In this document: piece by piece, positions 40,549-50,286 of the stretch
Position numbering within the stretch: position 1 is the stretch's first letter
How the letters are laid out: each line of letters starts with the position of its first letter
Assembly (NCBI GenBank): GCA_004519485.1
Contig: CP038111.1
Coordinates: forward strand, 248,001 to 312,000
Direction of reading: 5' to 3'
DNA from: Nannochloropsis oceanica
Lineage: Eukaryota > Sar > Eustigmatophyceae > Eustigmatales > Monodopsidaceae
DNA: 64,000 nt
The notes under the pieces: model-generated
What the model saw: only the letters and a program-made list of their open reading frames with translations
What the model was told of the DNA's origin: nothing
Database searches by the model: none
Program-made: the position numbers and the translations under genes

Positions 40549-42510
40549 CTACACCTCCTCTTTGATGTTCAACATCTCTCTCAGCTTGTTCAATGCCCGC
40601 TTCTCACTTTTACTCACCACCGCCACAGACGTGCCCAACTTTGCTGCTACTTGCGCTTTCTTCATCGGCACCTGCCCTTCCAACCCATACACAAGACTCA
40701 ACACTTGCATATCCCTCTCTGGCAATTCAGCCGCCGCTCGTTTCAAGAAAAGATTCAAGTCCCTCGTCCGTGTGCTCTCATCGACGAGCTCGTATGCCGG
40801 TCGTGTCGCCTCTGGGTCCACCCCAAACAATTCCGCCCTCCTCCCCCAGCTACTGCTACTACTGCTGCCATCCCCGCCGCCAGATCGGCCTGGACTCCTC
40901 CTAGCAGACCCAAGCTCCATAATCGCCTCATGTGCCGGGCCCCTCATTCTTATCATCCTCCTCGTCGGTCTCACCTTCCGTCGTCGTCCCACCAGAGGGG
41001 TAGGCTTGCGCCCACGAGCCGCCTCTGCCACCTCCTCCTCGTCCACATCGACCACTTCTTGGTCCTCGTCTCGGTCATTGTCTCCCCAAGAATCGTAATC
41101 GTGGTCGTCGCCGCCACCATCCTCCTTTTCTCCTCTCAACAAACCCACTCCTGCTCCAGCTGCAGACGACACTGCCGTTAGCGCCAGCTGCTTCCCTCTC
41201 CACCCTTCTCCACTCCCGACCGCATCCACGGGCAAGGCCCCCCTCGTCCTCGCTCTCGTTCCCTCTCCAACACTCCTGGAGGGCAACAGCAGCCCCCTCC
41301 CTGTCCCTCCCTCCCTCCCCTCCCCCTTCTCCCCCGAACCCAACCTCATCAAATCTGGATCTCTCACTCCCAAGGGCGCTGCCCCCAGGTGCAATTCATT
41401 TCTCGCAGCAGTAATCATAGCACTCATCACATACACATACGCAAATCCCCGAAACGTTGCCCCAGCCCCTCCTGCCTTCCTGCCATCGTACCTCTCCACC
41501 GCCTGCACCGCTCCTCTATACCCTTCTTGAACCAGTTCAGCTTGATCCACACCAAAGGTACCTGCATATTTCCTCGCTAGCGAAAGAATGAGTGAGTGCA
41601 TGCTCATTAGAATGTAACTGCGTGCTCGTAAACCCAACTTATAAAACGCCTCCACCTCCTCCGTTGTCAACCCCAAGCGCACCGCCAGCTCCCGGGAGGT
41701 CACGGGGGCATCAGCAGCAGCTGCAGCCGGACTAGCACGGCGAGCGTCTGCTATTTCCCGTCGGAGCTTTTCCATACCTAAAACCATTTGGGCCAGGGCA
41801 AGCAAACGCTTTTCCTTGTCGAGAAAGAGGAGCTGCTTATGCTCACGAGGAAGAGGAGGGATACTACTGCTGCCGCGCCTGCTCAAAGCAGGGAGGGTCT
41901 CTAGCTTATGGGCCCAGAAGAGCATCACTTCTAAGTCAGCAGAAGGCACATACAGATCCACTGTGTGAGGACGCGAGGAAGACGAGGTGGTAGCATCCAG
42001 CCCTCCCCCTTTCGGAAGAGAAGGCAACTCGCGACGGTGCATTAGGGCACTGTGACTATTTTTACTGTTAATGGTGCTGGTGCTGCCACTGCTCAAGGCA
42101 GGAAGCATGTACCCACTACCACCACGCTGCGTCATGTAACCATCTTTACCCTCCTCTTCTAGAAGCGCCAGTTGCTTGCGTCGGCGGCGGGCATCGCGCC
42201 GTGCTATTCTCGCTTGCTTTTCTAATGCGGCTGTCTTGAGGGCTGAGGCTGCCATGCCGGTCGCATTTTTGTCCTGTCCTTCTTGTGAGGAGGACGTTGA
42301 GGCGTGGGTATCGATAACGCGGGTGGCGCCAAGCGAAGTTGAGGAGGGCATGTCAGTCAGCAATGTCCAGGTGGAGAAGGTCGCTGCTGGCGACCGTACT
42401 GGCGGTACTCTCGAGGCACAGCCATCCTGCCGCATCCTTGTGACAAACGCGTGGGGCATAGGGAGTACCAGCAGCATGAGCAGGACGGGCAGCAGCAGGG
42501 ACCGGAACAT
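40549..42510 (-). CDS. Plastid RNA polymerase sigma factor (sigma-70 family)
   Basis: Nuclear-encoded promoter-recognition subunit for the plastid bacterial-type RNA polymerase; 653 aa, one exon. The ATG at 42510 was chosen over an in-frame upstream ATG because it begins a signal peptide (MFRSLLLPVLLMLLVLPMPHA) followed by F-V-T-R. Cleavage before Phe is the bipartite plastid signal of stramenopiles. Sigma region 1.2/2 spans about residues 245-375: VTSRELAVRLGLTTEEVEAF, LILSLARKYAG, AELVQEGYRGAVQAVERYDG, FRGFAYVYVMSAMITAARNE. Region 4 is at the C-terminus: FLKRAAAELPERDMQVLSLV, QVPMKKAQVAAKLGTSVAVV and KREMLN-like end KLREMLNIKEEV. The region between (about 380-570) is low complexity and acidic, so region 3 is degenerate or absent. 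Confidence 0.9.
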   Translation of the reverse strand: MFRSLLLPVLLMLLVLPMPHAFVTRMRQDGCASRVPPVRSPAATFSTWTLLTDMPSSTSLGATRVIDTHASTSSSQEGQDKNATGMAASALKTAALEKQARIARRDARRRRKQLALLEEEGKDGYMTQRGGSGYMLPALSSGSTSTINSKNSHSALMHRRELPSLPKGGGLDATTSSSSRPHTVDLYVPSADLEVMLFWAHKLETLPALSRRGSSSIPPLPREHKQLLFLDKEKRLLALAQMVLGMEKLRREIADARRASPAAAAADAPVTSRELAVRLGLTTEEVEAFYKLGLRARSYILMSMHSLILSLARKYAGTFGVDQAELVQEGYRGAVQAVERYDGRKAGGAGATFRGFAYVYVMSAMITAARNELHLGAAPLGVRDPDLMRLGSGEKGEGREGGTGRGLLLPSRSVGEGTRARTRGALPVDAVGSGEGWRGKQLALTAVSSAAGAGVGLLRGEKEDGGGDDHDYDSWGDNDRDEDQEVVDVDEEEVAEAARGRKPTPLVGRRRKVRPTRRMIRMRGPAHEAIMELGSARRSPGRSGGGDGSSSSSSWGRRAELFGVDPEATRPAYELVDESTRTRDLNLFLKRAAAELPERDMQVLSLVYGLEGQVPMKKAQVAAKLGTSVAVVSKSEKRALNKLREMLNIKEEV

Positions 42511-43636
42511 CCCCTTCGCAGAAGGACGTGGTGCCTTTGCATGGGAAGGGCACGGAAGCCGTGCTGGTGGATTTACAGCTGGCAATGTGTCTGCTTGTAT
42601 TGCCCATGGTCTTCTTATGCAGATACGCGGCTGCCGGGCGTCCCTTGTCGCCATGGCAATCACTTGCGCGTGTCGGTGACCTGCACGAACGTCGTCGCTC
42701 AAGTTGAGGGCCTGTTTTGATGTGTGCACACAGGGTGCGTTGGTAAGCAGGTGTTGAGCTGAGTATCAGGAGGTACGTGGGGCTAGCAGACTGCGGCACG
42801 CGACTCTACTTCTTGAGGAAGAGGCTCACATATCGAAAAATGTACACCCAAGCGCCGCGCGTAGGCTTGACCAGCTGTTGGAATGTCCTCCATGCTGTTG
42901 GACACTGGCGTGGGGGTCGTTCCTCGCCAGCCGATCTGCCCATTTTTCGAGTTCCTCAAAATCATTGACTTTCGTCGAAACACGCATTCAAATCGAGCAA
43001 AAATATATGAAATACACAAGTACTCAGTTTTGAATACTACACTTTGCGCTAAGGTGTCGTTTGGTGACAAGTGTCTGTATGTGGTGGTCGATGTTTAAGA
43101 GGGAATTCCAGAAGGGGCGACGTTTCTGTGACGCTGACACAGTCCGCGCTGTCTTCCGGCGGCAGTGAGCACCACACACATGAGGTTTCGTTCCTCGCCT
43201 CCACCGTGACCAGGTCAATGCCCTACATATCCTCCACCCAAGATTGGCCCCAAGCCTAATGAAGTGTACACATACCCAACAAACGCGGCTGATGGTGGTG
43301 GGGAGGTCCAATGGAGACGAAGCGGTTTTCGGTGTTGACTGCTCCTCGTTAGTCGTGAGTGGGTGGGAGGCCATCGCCTTCTTCAGGCCTCCACATGCCT
43401 TGCCCACACCCTTATGAGGCACTGACATCCTCTGTCGGGACAAGTGCAGCATTGTAGCTTGCCTATATTTCCTAGCCAGATATATGCCATACCAGCTGTA
43501 TCGGAAGGCCCAGCCTGGCGTGGTCAATTCCTCGTTGCTTCGCCTCACCCCTTCATCATCGTCCACTGCATGCCTTCCCTCACCCACCTGTACTCACAGA
43601 CCCTTCCATCTCCTCACATAAACCATCGCAGGCAGG
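42511..43636. promoter_or_regulatory. Divergent intergenic region, sigma factor / RPL26
   Basis: 1.1 kb between head-to-head genes. The sigma frame stays open to 42729, where it meets another ATG. Nothing else coding is convincing, and I see no TATA box. Confidence 0.45.
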
Positions 43637-44464
43637 ATGAAGTTTAGCCCTAACGTCTCGTCCTCCCGTCGCAAGAGCCGCAAGGCTCACTTCACGGCCC
43701 CTTCTCACGTGAGGCGGACAATCATGACGGCGCCTCTGTCAAAGGAGCTCCAGGCCAAGTATAAGGTACGTGCGCGCGGCGGGCTTGGTAAAAGAGCTGA
43801 GATAGAAAGAAGAAAGAGAGCAGAGGATATAGAGTCATTATGCATGTAGATATGCTGTGGAAGGAGAGGAGCAAGGAAATCAGTGTAACAACAAGATGGC
43901 GTGGAGGCATATCGGTAGGAGAGGCTGCACCAGGCCTGCGACACTGCACATTTTTTGTACGGTTTCTTGGTCTCCCTCCTTTCTCTTCAGCACATTTGTT
44001 TCGTAGTGACAGGGATGTTGGACGGGAGATCGAGGGGTCTTCATGAGCCATCACTATCACCATGAGCAGCAGCACGTCTCCTATTTTTGTGTTCATCGTC
44101 CACACACGCATGCTCACTTCTTTCTGTCTCCCTCCTTTCCTCATTACCAACCCAGGTCCGATCCATGCCCATTCGCAAAGATGATGAGGTGCAAGTCGTG
44201 CGTGGCGGGTTCAAGAACCGAGAGGGGAAGGTCACGACGGTATACCGCAAGAAGTTCGTCATCCACATCGACAGAATCACCCGCGAGAAGGCCAATGGCG
44301 CCACAGTCCATGTCGGGATCGATGCCTCCAAGGTACACATCACCAAGCTTAAGCTAAACAAGGCCCGCAAAGAGATTTTGGAGCGCAAGGCACGCACGGG
44401 TGCGGGGAGCAAAGGGAAGGTGACAGAGGCGGAAGTTGGAGCGAACATGGGTGGCGTCGATTGA
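43637..44464 (+). CDS. RPL26: 60S ribosomal protein L26 (uL24)
   Basis: Cytosolic large-subunit protein at the polypeptide exit tunnel. Exons 43637-43765 and 44156-44464 encode 145 aa, the usual size. Exon 1: [20 protein letters not shown] and [20 protein letters not shown]. Exon 2 has the KOW motif region [20 protein letters not shown] and continues [40 protein letters not shown]. The 390-nt intron has GTACGT and a pyrimidine-rich CCAACCCAG acceptor, and interrupts KYK|VRS, matching the conserved [11 protein letters not shown] run. A second pyrimidine tract ending in CAG (near 43990) inside the intron resembles the real acceptor. No snoRNA C/D boxes were seen in the intron. Confidence 0.97.
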
Positions 44465-45143
44465 AAAAGCAAGATCAACGCGGATGAGGAAAGATTAGTG
44501 GAAAGGGAGGATTAGGGCATCCCTCCTAGGCGGCGACGGCGACGACGACATTATGTAGAGAAGACTCCGGCAACAATACCTTTTTACCCTTGGAGGTTCT
44601 TGGTCTATCTGCTTATGTTCCGGCGGTTGAGGTGGTCAGGGGTGAGTGGGATGAGGAATGGGAAGGGACTTCTCTCGTGGTCCACTGCGCTCGATATCTT
44701 GCTGAGGACAAATAAAAAGAAAGAAGAGACTGACAGGGAAAACACGATGATAAATCAACTTTTGCTTCAAATTTGGCAAAAAATTTGACTTCCCAACTCC
44801 TCCCTTCAAGCTCAAGCTTTTGTTTTTGGATAATGAAAGCGAAAGCCCCGGCCACTTTTACTTTCTCTGGCCACCCTTGTGCAGATGGGTCTTGCTTGAT
44901 TTTTTGATCCTTTTCCAGCGGATTCGTGGGTTGGCTGCGCGCGTCGCTTGCATTTTTCCTTCACTCCACCGTGTGTTCGTTTTGCAGCGTGCACTTTCCC
45001 CCGCATTTACTGCTCACCATCCCACCGATTCGCTTACTGTCCGACTCACGCCACACAGATATGAGAACAAGGTCTTATTTGGAGCGTTGTCGCCTGCACG
45101 CCTAGAAGTCAGTCGTCTCCGCGCGTCTTAACCAAGAACGATC
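44465..45143. other. Intergenic region RPL26 / AAA ATPase
   Basis: Holds the RPL26 3' UTR and the presumed promoter of the next gene. AT-rich around 44700-44830. No gene is seen. Confidence 0.5.
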
Positions 45144-47747
45144 ATGACCTCCCCCTCCACTCCGCCCTTCCCTCTCTACTTCCGCCTCTTCCCCGCCACG
45201 GATCGGCCTTCGCAGCCTCTGCATGACATACGGATGGAACCATCAGACATCGAAACATTGGGATGTGGGGCGTACGGGCACGTAGTGCTGCGACCGGTCG
45301 AGGATGAACTTGGCCTGGACTTCCCGGCACGCGTCGTCCCATGTCGTAGAGTGCAAGCGGGGCATGTCCTAATGGCGGAGGCAGCTGCGGCTGTATTTAA
45401 TAGAAAGCAAATGGGAAGCTTGGTAGAGGTGCATATGGCGGATGACGAGGATGGAGGGGGACAAGGCTGTTCGCAGACTCTCTATATCACGCCCCTTCTT
45501 CGAGGAGAGCAGCAGCAGCAGCTGGAGGAGGGGCCCTCGCAAAGACATCTCGAACGGGTGGTACATCCATTGATGATGGTAGCCAGTTCAAAATGTCTTA
45601 TCTTCGTGAAATTCTTGTCTCTGACGCTAGCTTACCGCGTGATGAAGATAGAACGAGCGGAAGCCCGCAGTCATACTAGCAGCACCAAACAATCCAACCC
45701 GAGCAACACGACGGTGACGGTGGTACTCACCGCACGAAGAGAAGAAACAGAAGAGCTCAAGGAAGACAAAGAAGCACTTCAAAGTAGATCTACCAGCTTC
45801 GGTGCCATTGTCTGTGAAGAGATTTTGGAAGTGTTCAGGCAAAGCAAGACGAGAGACGATGCCTTTCGAATGCAAGGAGTCCTCCTTTCAGCACCACGAG
45901 GGGCAGGCAAGACCATGTTCCTGCAGCAGCTGCAGCGCCAACTCAGCACAATGGCAACAACGGTGTATGTGCGGGGAAAACATGTCGTGGAAGCCTTGAT
46001 GGCTGCGGAGGGCATTAGTGGTCCGAAGAGCAAGAACGAGGGCGGGAGGGAAGGAGGGGACGAGGCAGGGGACGACTACCTACGTCAGCGGTTGGGGCTC
46101 TCATTTTCGGAGGACGGGAAAGAAAGTGTTGTGGTTTTGGTTGATGATTTTGACGCAATATTGTCGGGGGAAGATGAAGGAGGGATGGAGGAAGAGGGGG
46201 CAGCCACGCAGGAGGAGATAGAGGAGGAATTGCAATTGGGAGGACGAGAGACGACCCGTGCACTGAAGACGCTGCAGCGACTGTTGAAAGGTCCAGCAGC
46301 AGCAGGAGCAACGTCGCGTCTGCCGGTATTGTGGGTGTTGGCCGCGCGAGAAAGTATGAGTGAGAGCGGAGGAGGAGGAGGGGGTGCAAGCCTGCAGCGG
46401 CGTCTGGCCCAGCAGCATGGGAGGCTGTTCGACAAGGTGGTGAAGCTTCCTCGCCCTCGTGTCGAAGACCGAGCTTCAATTTTACGGCATACTCTGGAAC
46501 TCACGGCACCAAACCTCCTTCCCAAGGGCAACAGTGAGAAGGTGGAGGAAGGGAAAAAGGTAGAGGAGTTACTGCGGAGAGTGGCGGAGATGACTGGTGG
46601 TTTCTTGCCAGGGGACCTCGTCACGCTGTGTCGAGTCGCGGCGTTGCATGCTTTTGCAGGAACAACAATAGCAACAGTAGAAACGACAGCTATAGATAGG
46701 GGAGAAGGAGAAATGGAGAGGAATGCTACGTCATTCCTCCTCTCCTCCTACTCAAGGTCCTTATCTGCCTTTATTGCCGCTCGTCGAGAAGTCTCTCCGG
46801 CGGTGCTCAGCGGGTTGGCTGACCGCGAAAACAACAGTATAGGAGGAACGATAAGGAATAATAAAAAACTGTGCTGGGCGAGTGTAGGAGGATACGAGGA
46901 CGTCAAAAACCGACTCCGGAAGTTGGTGGAGTGGCCCATTCTCTACTCTGAGACCTTCGCCCGGCTCGGCCTGCGAGGTCCCCAACCCTCCTCCTCCTCC
47001 ACCCGCTTGTCTTCCACTTTGCCAAGTGGTGGAATTTTACTGTACGGCCCTAGCGGGTGCGGGAAGAGTTTGTTGGCCCGTGTGCTGGCAGAGGAGGTTA
47101 AAGCCAATTTTGTCGAGCTCCCCGCCACCGAGGTCTTCTCTCCCTTCCTCGGTGATAGCGAAGCAAGGGTCCGCAAAGCATTTGCCCGAGCCCGACAAGC
47201 GGCGCCCTGCATTTTGTTCCTGGACGAACTGGATGCGATGGCGGCAAAGAGAGGGGTAGGGGGGAAGGGAGGAGGGGTAGGGGTAGGGAGTGGGGGAGTA
47301 TACGCCCGAGTGCTCTCTACGTTGCTGAATGAGATGGACGGCGTGTCAGGGCAAGCAGAGGGCTTACTGATCCTAGCAGCGACCAATCGACGGGAGGCGG
47401 TGGACGCGGCGTTGCTTCGCCCGGGAAGATTACAGGAGTTGTTGTTGGTGCCTTACCCGAGGCCCGAACTCGACTACCTTCCAATCTTACAAGTGGCTAC
47501 GAGACACATGCCTTTGCATATAGATGTGGATCTAGCGGGGCTTGTAACGAACGTGCTCAAGCCGCTAATGGACGAAGGAGAAACAAAAATTATAACGCCA
47601 GCAAATTTGATGGCCTTGTGCCGGGAGGCGGGCCTAGCGTGCTTGCGGGAGACGGAGGGAGAGGGGGAGGTGGGAAAGGAGGTAGACAAGGCGGATTTGG
47701 TGGTGCGCCAAGCGCATTTTGTGCAGGCGGCGGTCAAACTGTCATAG
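45144..47747 (+). CDS. Two-AAA-domain ATPase, AFG2B/SPATA5L1-like (type II AAA)
   Basis: 867 aa, one exon. After a diverged N-domain there are two AAA modules. D1: Walker A SAPRGAGKT (about residue 250) and Walker B VVVLVDDFDAIL (about 328), with Asp in place of the catalytic Glu, so D1 probably binds but does not hydrolyse ATP well. D2: WASVGGYEDVKNRLRKLVEW, Walker A GPSGCGKS (about 634), FSPFLGDSEARVRKAFARAR, intact Walker B CILFLDELDAM (about 689), AATNRREAVDAALLRPGRL. FSPFxGDSE and RVLSTLLNEMDG are close to SPATA5L1, which works in 60S-subunit maturation. The DD Walker B in D1 is also seen in PEX1, so a peroxisomal PEX1-like identity stays possible. Low-complexity inserts interrupt both modules. 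Confidence 0.82.
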   Translation: MTSPSTPPFPLYFRLFPATDRPSQPLHDIRMEPSDIETLGCGAYGHVVLRPVEDELGLDFPARVVPCRRVQAGHVLMAEAAAAVFNRKQMGSLVEVHMADDEDGGGQGCSQTLYITPLLRGEQQQQLEEGPSQRHLERVVHPLMMVASSKCLIFVKFLSLTLAYRVMKIERAEARSHTSSTKQSNPSNTTVTVVLTARREETEELKEDKEALQSRSTSFGAIVCEEILEVFRQSKTRDDAFRMQGVLLSAPRGAGKTMFLQQLQRQLSTMATTVYVRGKHVVEALMAAEGISGPKSKNEGGREGGDEAGDDYLRQRLGLSFSEDGKESVVVLVDDFDAILSGEDEGGMEEEGAATQEEIEEELQLGGRETTRALKTLQRLLKGPAAAGATSRLPVLWVLAARESMSESGGGGGGASLQRRLAQQHGRLFDKVVKLPRPRVEDRASILRHTLELTAPNLLPKGNSEKVEEGKKVEELLRRVAEMTGGFLPGDLVTLCRVAALHAFAGTTIATVETTAIDRGEGEMERNATSFLLSSYSRSLSAFIAARREVSPAVLSGLADRENNSIGGTIRNNKKLCWASVGGYEDVKNRLRKLVEWPILYSETFARLGLRGPQPSSSSTRLSSTLPSGGILLYGPSGCGKSLLARVLAEEVKANFVELPATEVFSPFLGDSEARVRKAFARARQAAPCILFLDELDAMAAKRGVGGKGGGVGVGSGGVYARVLSTLLNEMDGVSGQAEGLLILAATNRREAVDAALLRPGRLQELLLVPYPRPELDYLPILQVATRHMPLHIDVDLAGLVTNVLKPLMDEGETKIITPANLMALCREAGLACLRETEGEGEVGKEVDKADLVVRQAHFVQAAVKLS

Positions 47748-48332
47748 GGTTTTAATAAAACAAAAAGTAAAGTAAACCGTTTTGTTGCAGCCCGATAAAG
47801 GACAGCTTGTTCCGATCCGCAGATGTCATGGGCCGCAGACAGACGCAGACTCCACAACACGAACACACGTGAGAGGTTGATCCGAGGGTCTTGTTGCATC
47901 CTCTCAGATGCAGAGCACCGGAATACCACGCCTACCCACACTCAGGACAGCAACGTACACAAGCCTCACCACATTTTGTTGCGTCTTGGCGACATCCCCA
48001 TGTTTATTTTTTTTACGGGCGGGACTCCCCCGTGTGGTAGGAGCGGTTGATGTGCGGAGAATGAGAAAGAACGCCTGTCTGCTTGCCCTCTCATGCTGGA
48101 CACAGGGACACTCCCCGACGAAGCAGCGGAGTTCTCGTAGCTAAGATGCCTTTGGTGTTGATTTGTGGGGAGCAGGCAGTCTTCTATGCAAATGATGCTC
48201 TGAATTATATGACGCCGATCCTCCTGCCCCGAGGAAGCAGAACGTGAGTGCCACCGAGACCGACGCTGACTTTCTCCCTTTTTAAAACACCCACCCACAT
48301 GCACAGGGCGAGCGTCGCGCGCACGGAAAAGG
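47748..48332. promoter_or_regulatory. Intergenic region with upstream ORF and 5' UTR intron of the SAP30/SGF29-like gene
   Basis: A 34-codon upstream ORF starts at 48146 (MPLVLICGEQAVFYANDALN...) and ends just after a GTGAGT donor at 48244. An acceptor (ATGCACAG) at 48306 would define a 63-nt intron 26 nt before the main ATG. The upstream ORF is out of frame with the main protein whether or not this intron is removed. The first 350 bp are otherwise featureless. Confidence 0.4.
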
Positions 48333-49919
48333 ATGGAGGAAGGACAACAGGCGTACGAGCCGATCCCGGAGACCGCGCGGGAGCCCTCTGGCGCCCATGC
48401 TGGACAACAAGACCTCCTGCCCCACACGACCATGCCGCCACTCGGCAACGGCACCAGCACCAGCACTACCAACAGCAGCACAGCCTCTGTCGACATGCAC
48501 GGAGCCTACAATCCGATGCCTATGGAAACGAGCGCAGCTGCTGCTGACAACTGCGTCAGCGGGGAGCATGAGACGTCACCGGCTGTCGTTGACGCTCCTG
48601 CTGCTGCTGCTGCTGCCGCCGCTCCGGGCATGTCCGCAGAGGCGGTTCTCCTAGCTTCGAGCATGACGACGACTAGTCTGCCTCCCGTCGCCCCCCCTAC
48701 TACCACCACCGCTAGCAATAGCAATAGCACGGGTTACAATCGGCCGGGTCTGCCATGCTTTCGCAAGCTGGAGCCGCGTGTCTTGCTCAAGTACCTGGAA
48801 CACCACGGGCTGACTGCAAAGGCGGATGCGACTACCGAGGAGCTGGCCATGCTGGTCTCACGGCACTTCGAACGCGAACCTGTCGATGAAGATGTGGTCC
48901 TACATTCCTTTTTCATGTCGGGGATGCAGGCTACGAATACCCTGGGCAAGTTTGAAAAGAAGCGGAAGCGTGGGGGAGGCGCAGGCGGGGCCCATTATGC
49001 TTCCCACCACTATGGAGGAGGATCAGGCTACGCTCCCGTCCATCGGAAGGAAGGCGGCCGTGGAGGAGGAGGAGGAGAAGGAGGGGGAGGAAATGGATCA
49101 GTGGCCACGGTGGATGAGGAAGTCGCGGCGCGTTTGTCTTGCCAGCTGGTGGAGGATAGTACTGCTGGATGGATTCTGGCACGTATCATTAAATATGTGC
49201 CGGAGCGAGATACGTACCAAGTGCGAGATGAAGACGACCATGCAAATGTGCAGACGCTACCGTCGACGAATGTTATCCGGCTGCACGAAGAGAATTTGTT
49301 GGATGTCCAAAAGAACGATACCGTCCTGGCCGTCTTTCCCGACACGACGAGTTTCTACCGCGCCCAGGTCACGAAGGTACCGAAGCGCGCACAGGGAGGG
49401 ATGGGGCCCTTGGAGGTGATGGTCAAATTTGAGGACGACGAGGACGAGACGGGCCGCACTCCTCATCGACGGGTCCCGGCCAGGCACGTGCTGAAGCTAT
49501 CCCAGGTAGGGAGGTTCGAGGCGGCCAATGGATTGGGGAGGGAGGGAACGGGGGACGGAGGGTATGAAGGGGTGGGAGGGGGGGGGAAGAAGGGGTCGAT
49601 CAAGGATTATAAGATCATGATTTCGCATGCGCTGCAGAAACTTCCGAATAGCAAGGGGACGTTGAAGGAGATTTTCAAGATCATCGAGAACGAGTTTAGG
49701 GATGAGTTGCATTGGAAGATAGAGGGAGGGGGAGGAGATGGGGGGAAAAAGGCCCCGATCTGGAAGCAGCAGGTGAGGAAATTGTTGACGAATCCGCGGT
49801 CGGGTTTTATGTTCATCAATGCGGGAGGGGGGGAGAGGGGGTCGCAGGTCTATTCTGAAAGTGGTGGGGGAGGGGGGGGAGGGGTGGGGGGAGGGAGTAG
49901 CAGTTTCCATAGCTCGTGA
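48333..49919 (+). CDS. Chromatin-type fusion: SAP30-like Sin3-binding + SGF29-type tandem Tudor + winged helix
   Basis: 528 aa, one exon. Residues about 1-140 are Ser/Thr/Ala/Pro low complexity. Residues about 144-190 resemble the SAP30 Sin3-binding domain (LEPRVLLKYLEHHGLTAKAD, LVSRHFEREPVDEDVVLHSF). After a Gly-rich linker, residues about 266-390 look like the SGF29 double Tudor domain that reads H3K4me2/3 in SAGA: GWILARIIKYVPERDTYQVR, VLAVFPDTTSFYRAQVTKVP, VKFEDDEDE, RRVPARHVLKL. Residues about 421-500 look like a winged helix (DYKIMISHALQKLPNSKGTL, KEIFKIIENEF, WKQQVRKLLTNPRSGFMFIN). Each domain is recognised by eye. The combination suggests a DNA/chromatin adaptor between a methyl-histone reader and a Sin3-type deacetylase complex. 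That role is inference. Confidence 0.75.
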   Translation: MEEGQQAYEPIPETAREPSGAHAGQQDLLPHTTMPPLGNGTSTSTTNSSTASVDMHGAYNPMPMETSAAAADNCVSGEHETSPAVVDAPAAAAAAAAPGMSAEAVLLASSMTTTSLPPVAPPTTTTASNSNSTGYNRPGLPCFRKLEPRVLLKYLEHHGLTAKADATTEELAMLVSRHFEREPVDEDVVLHSFFMSGMQATNTLGKFEKKRKRGGGAGGAHYASHHYGGGSGYAPVHRKEGGRGGGGGEGGGGNGSVATVDEEVAARLSCQLVEDSTAGWILARIIKYVPERDTYQVRDEDDHANVQTLPSTNVIRLHEENLLDVQKNDTVLAVFPDTTSFYRAQVTKVPKRAQGGMGPLEVMVKFEDDEDETGRTPHRRVPARHVLKLSQVGRFEAANGLGREGTGDGGYEGVGGGGKKGSIKDYKIMISHALQKLPNSKGTLKEIFKIIENEFRDELHWKIEGGGGDGGKKAPIWKQQVRKLLTNPRSGFMFINAGGGERGSQVYSESGGGGGGGVGGGSSSFHSS

Positions 49920-50286
49920 GGAGGGAGGAGGAGGGGGGAAGGAGGGGAAGAGAGGGGTAATTTGAAATCGCAAGGAAATATCTGATGGGACATGATAAGG
50001 AAAAGACGGGGGAAAGTCTTCGAACGAAGAACGGAGATTGCCTTGAAAGGAGAGGAGATTTGAAGAGGTAGTGGGTGACCGATAAAGACAGGAAAAGAGT
50101 ACGACGAGAGAGGAGGAGAGGATGGAAAGATAGATATGGAAATAGAGTACCGCAAAATAAGGCAAAGCACAGCTCACACAGCCGATGCTGCATCCGGAAT
50201 GGCGTATCTTTCTCCCCACCCTCAAGTAAGAAAAGAAAAGAAAAGAAGGAAACGAAGAGAGAGATTAAGCTTTCGGATTACATTCT
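49920..50286. other. Convergent intergenic region
   Basis: Purine-rich on the plus strand. Holds the 3' ends of the SAP30/SGF29-like gene and the methyltransferase. No gene is seen. Confidence 0.5.

Noticed and set aside
43024-43587. 187-codon minus-strand ORF upstream of RPL26
   Set aside because: No domain, mixed composition, and it covers the expected sigma/RPL26 promoter zone.
43766-44155. RPL26 intron checked for an intronic snoRNA
   Set aside because: No TGATGA C box with a paired CTGA D box was found.
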